From assembly GCA_028829895.1 (NCBI GenBank), contig CM054182.1, positions 18,713,001-18,777,000 of the forward strand: 64,000 bases of DNA. The letters run 5' to 3'. Under the pieces are notes generated by a model, which saw only the letters and a program-made list of their open reading frames with translations, did no database searches and was not told where the DNA came from. The DNA is from Sinotaia quadrata. Its lineage: Eukaryota; Mollusca; Gastropoda; Architaenioglossa; Viviparidae. The position numbers and the translations under genes are program-made. Shown one piece after another: positions 1 to 64,000 of this stretch (positions are counted from its first letter, which is position 1; each line of letters starts with the position of its first letter).

Positions 1-81
1 ACACACAACTACACGAAAACCAACATCACTTAGCAAAGTAACTTGTAAGGATATTAAATAACAATTTTAAATACAAAATTG

Positions 82-93
82 GGGGGGGGGGGG
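82..93. repeat. Poly-G tract
   Basis: Run of about a dozen G residues in the intron below exon 25. Simple repeat; its length is liable to sequencing error. Confidence 0.8.
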
Positions 94-163
94 AGAATAT
101 TCTCTGCTTGGACATTTCCTTACATTACTGTTGTTATATGCACGGAAATAAGTACACACGCAC

Positions 164-62606
<62,443 letters not shown>

Positions 62607-62930
62607 CTGTAATTAGACAGCAACGCATACAACTGAGTAATCTTCGCCATCTCAGACTTTGTTGTAATAACTTTGCAATATCTGAAAACTTGCAGCTAAG
62701 ACATTCATTTTGTTTCGTTTAAATTTAAGCCACACTGCAAAACATACAACTCAAATTACTTGTTTATTCCAGTCAAGAGCAACAGGAGCTAACAGCAACG
62801 CAATTTAATAATTTAATCATAATTTCTCCAAAGGCCTTAGCGCACGGAAGCAAAATCAGCTAATATTTAATTATATATATATAAGAGCGATCCCCCAAAT
62901 TCATCATCAACCTTTCCCTGTCTTCATTAG
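62607..62930. other. Intron upstream of exon 1, unique part
   Basis: No further dynein coding found between 62607 and the window end. Confidence 0.5.
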
Positions 62931-63190
62931 ATCTGCTTCTCGTCTCTCTACATACCATTGGTCATTTCTCTACATTAGATCTGGCTCTGATCCCTCTACA
63001 CACCTTTGGTCATTTCTCTATTTTAGATCTGGCTCTGGTTCCTCTATACGCCTTTGGTCATTTCTCTACATTAGATCTGGCTCTAATCCCTATACACACC
63101 ATTGACCATTTCTCTACATTAGATCTGGCTCTAATCCCTATACACACCATTGACCATTTCTCTACATTAGATCAGGCTCTCACCCGTACA
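62931..63190. repeat. About 51-bp tandem repeat, 5 copies
   Basis: Units of CATTTCTCTACATTAGATCT / GGCTCTAATCCCTATACACA with variants. Confidence 0.92.
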
Positions 63191-63695
63191 TTGACCTTCA
63201 CAATAAGAACTCTTTGGGGGAGGGGGGGATTTTTATTCATGAATTTCGAAATATTCTTTATTTGATATAATTTAGCTTTAGTTTTTATTTTAACAGTTTA
63301 ATTTCTTGAATGTAATAGTAGACTTTATGGTTAGCAGTGGCGTTTGACAACAGTTGCATTACAGCACACTTTATGGTTTGTTAGTAGTGGCGTTTGAAGT
63401 CAATATACAACAGCTGTCATTACAGCAGGCTATATGAGTACTAGTGGTGTTATACAATCGTCTTTATGAGTAGGTTAAAATACAACAGTCTTTATAAGCA
63501 AATATAAAGTAAATTTGCGATTACTAAAAGCAATAAGAGCTATGAATATATTTTCTGTTTTCATTTATATTATAAATAAGTATATTGTCCAATACATTGC
63601 TAAAGAAAATATGATATATTATAAAATAATGATCAGGTCAAATTCTATTTTAAGGAGATTTAATAAACATATATTCGGTCATGTCAGTTTACTTC
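63191..63695. other. Intron, unique
   Basis: A few loose duplications around AGTGGCGTTTGA and CAACAG.....TTACAGCA at 63330-63430. Nothing else seen. Confidence 0.5.
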
Positions 63696-63860
63696 AGCAG
63701 TAAGATATATCACAGACAAATATCACGTCTGGTACGTTCACTTACAGCAGTAAGATATATCACAGACAAATATCACGTCTGGTACGTTCACTTACAGCAG
63801 TAAGATATATCACAGACAAATATCACGTCTGGTATGTTCACTTACAGCAGTAAAAGAAAT
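63696..63860. repeat. 50-bp tandem repeat, about 3.5 copies
   Basis: Near-perfect units of AGCAGTAAGATATATCACAG / ACAAATATCACGTCTGGTAC / GTTCACTTAC. Confidence 0.95.
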
Positions 63861-64000
63861 TAAGAACAAACATCAAGCCTTTAGACAATAAGTAGAAATA
63901 TTACGAAAAAGCATCATATTCGTTTATATAAAGTTCAAGAGCTGTTATCAATCAAATCTACATTCCGCCAGTTTTCTAAGAGCAAAGTTAAAGAATCTGA

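Overview
This is a piece of an animal nuclear genome: AT-rich, intron-rich and dense in minisatellites and transposons. It is almost entirely occupied by one large minus-strand gene, an axonemal dynein heavy chain of the outer-arm beta class (vertebrate DNAH9/DNAH11/DNAH17 clade, 'ciliary dynein beta chain' of invertebrates). I placed 25 consecutive exons from 62606 down to 164. All joints are phase-consistent and give 5091 coding bases (1697 codons), from the N-terminal tail through the linker into AAA1. The first few hundred residues lie beyond 64000, and the rest of the motor (late AAA1 to C-terminus) lies below position 1. The mobile-element mix (INT-RT-ordered Ty3/gypsy, hAT, MULE-like) and the sequence style suggest an invertebrate, perhaps a lophotrochozoan; that is an inference.

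Layout, high to low coordinates: 62.6-38.8 kb, tail exons 1-13 separated by minisatellites, with a hAT relic (48542-49507) and a second TIR element (about 50012-52303) in the intron between exons 5 and 6. 37.8-21.5 kb, exon 14 and linker exons 15-20; the 7.9-kb intron between exons 19 and 20 holds a 5'-truncated Ty3/gypsy element (25336-29079) and a MULE transposase relic (24578-24963), possibly together inside one larger TIR element. 18.8-0.16 kb, AAA1 exons 21-25 (Walker A in exon 22, Walker B in exon 23); the intron between exons 23 and 24 carries a young LTR element (1909-8466) with apparently identical 1130-bp LTRs.

The most unusual signal is that many intronic minisatellites are built from the exon edges themselves. 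The clearest is the 46-bp array at 16376-18499. Each of about 46 units repeats the last 24-25 coding bases of exon 21 plus its 5' splice site. Similar arrays or copies occur at the edges of exons 1, 11, 16, 18, 23 and 24 (and less clearly 2, 4 and 21-acceptor), and two exon edges have dispersed copies (exon 11 at 36855-36966, exon 22 at 10540-10568). The gene therefore carries dozens of duplicate splice sites inside its introns. Using a distal donor would bring in a stop or frameshift in the cases checked.

A second point of interest is a matched pair of retroelements. The 1909-8466 element has one 998-codon ORF and no pol. The older 25336-29079 element shares its LTR ends and polypurine tract and carries pol in the order integrase, reverse transcriptase, RNase H, as in Gmr1-type Ty3/gypsy elements. 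The first looks like a non-autonomous partner of the second's family.
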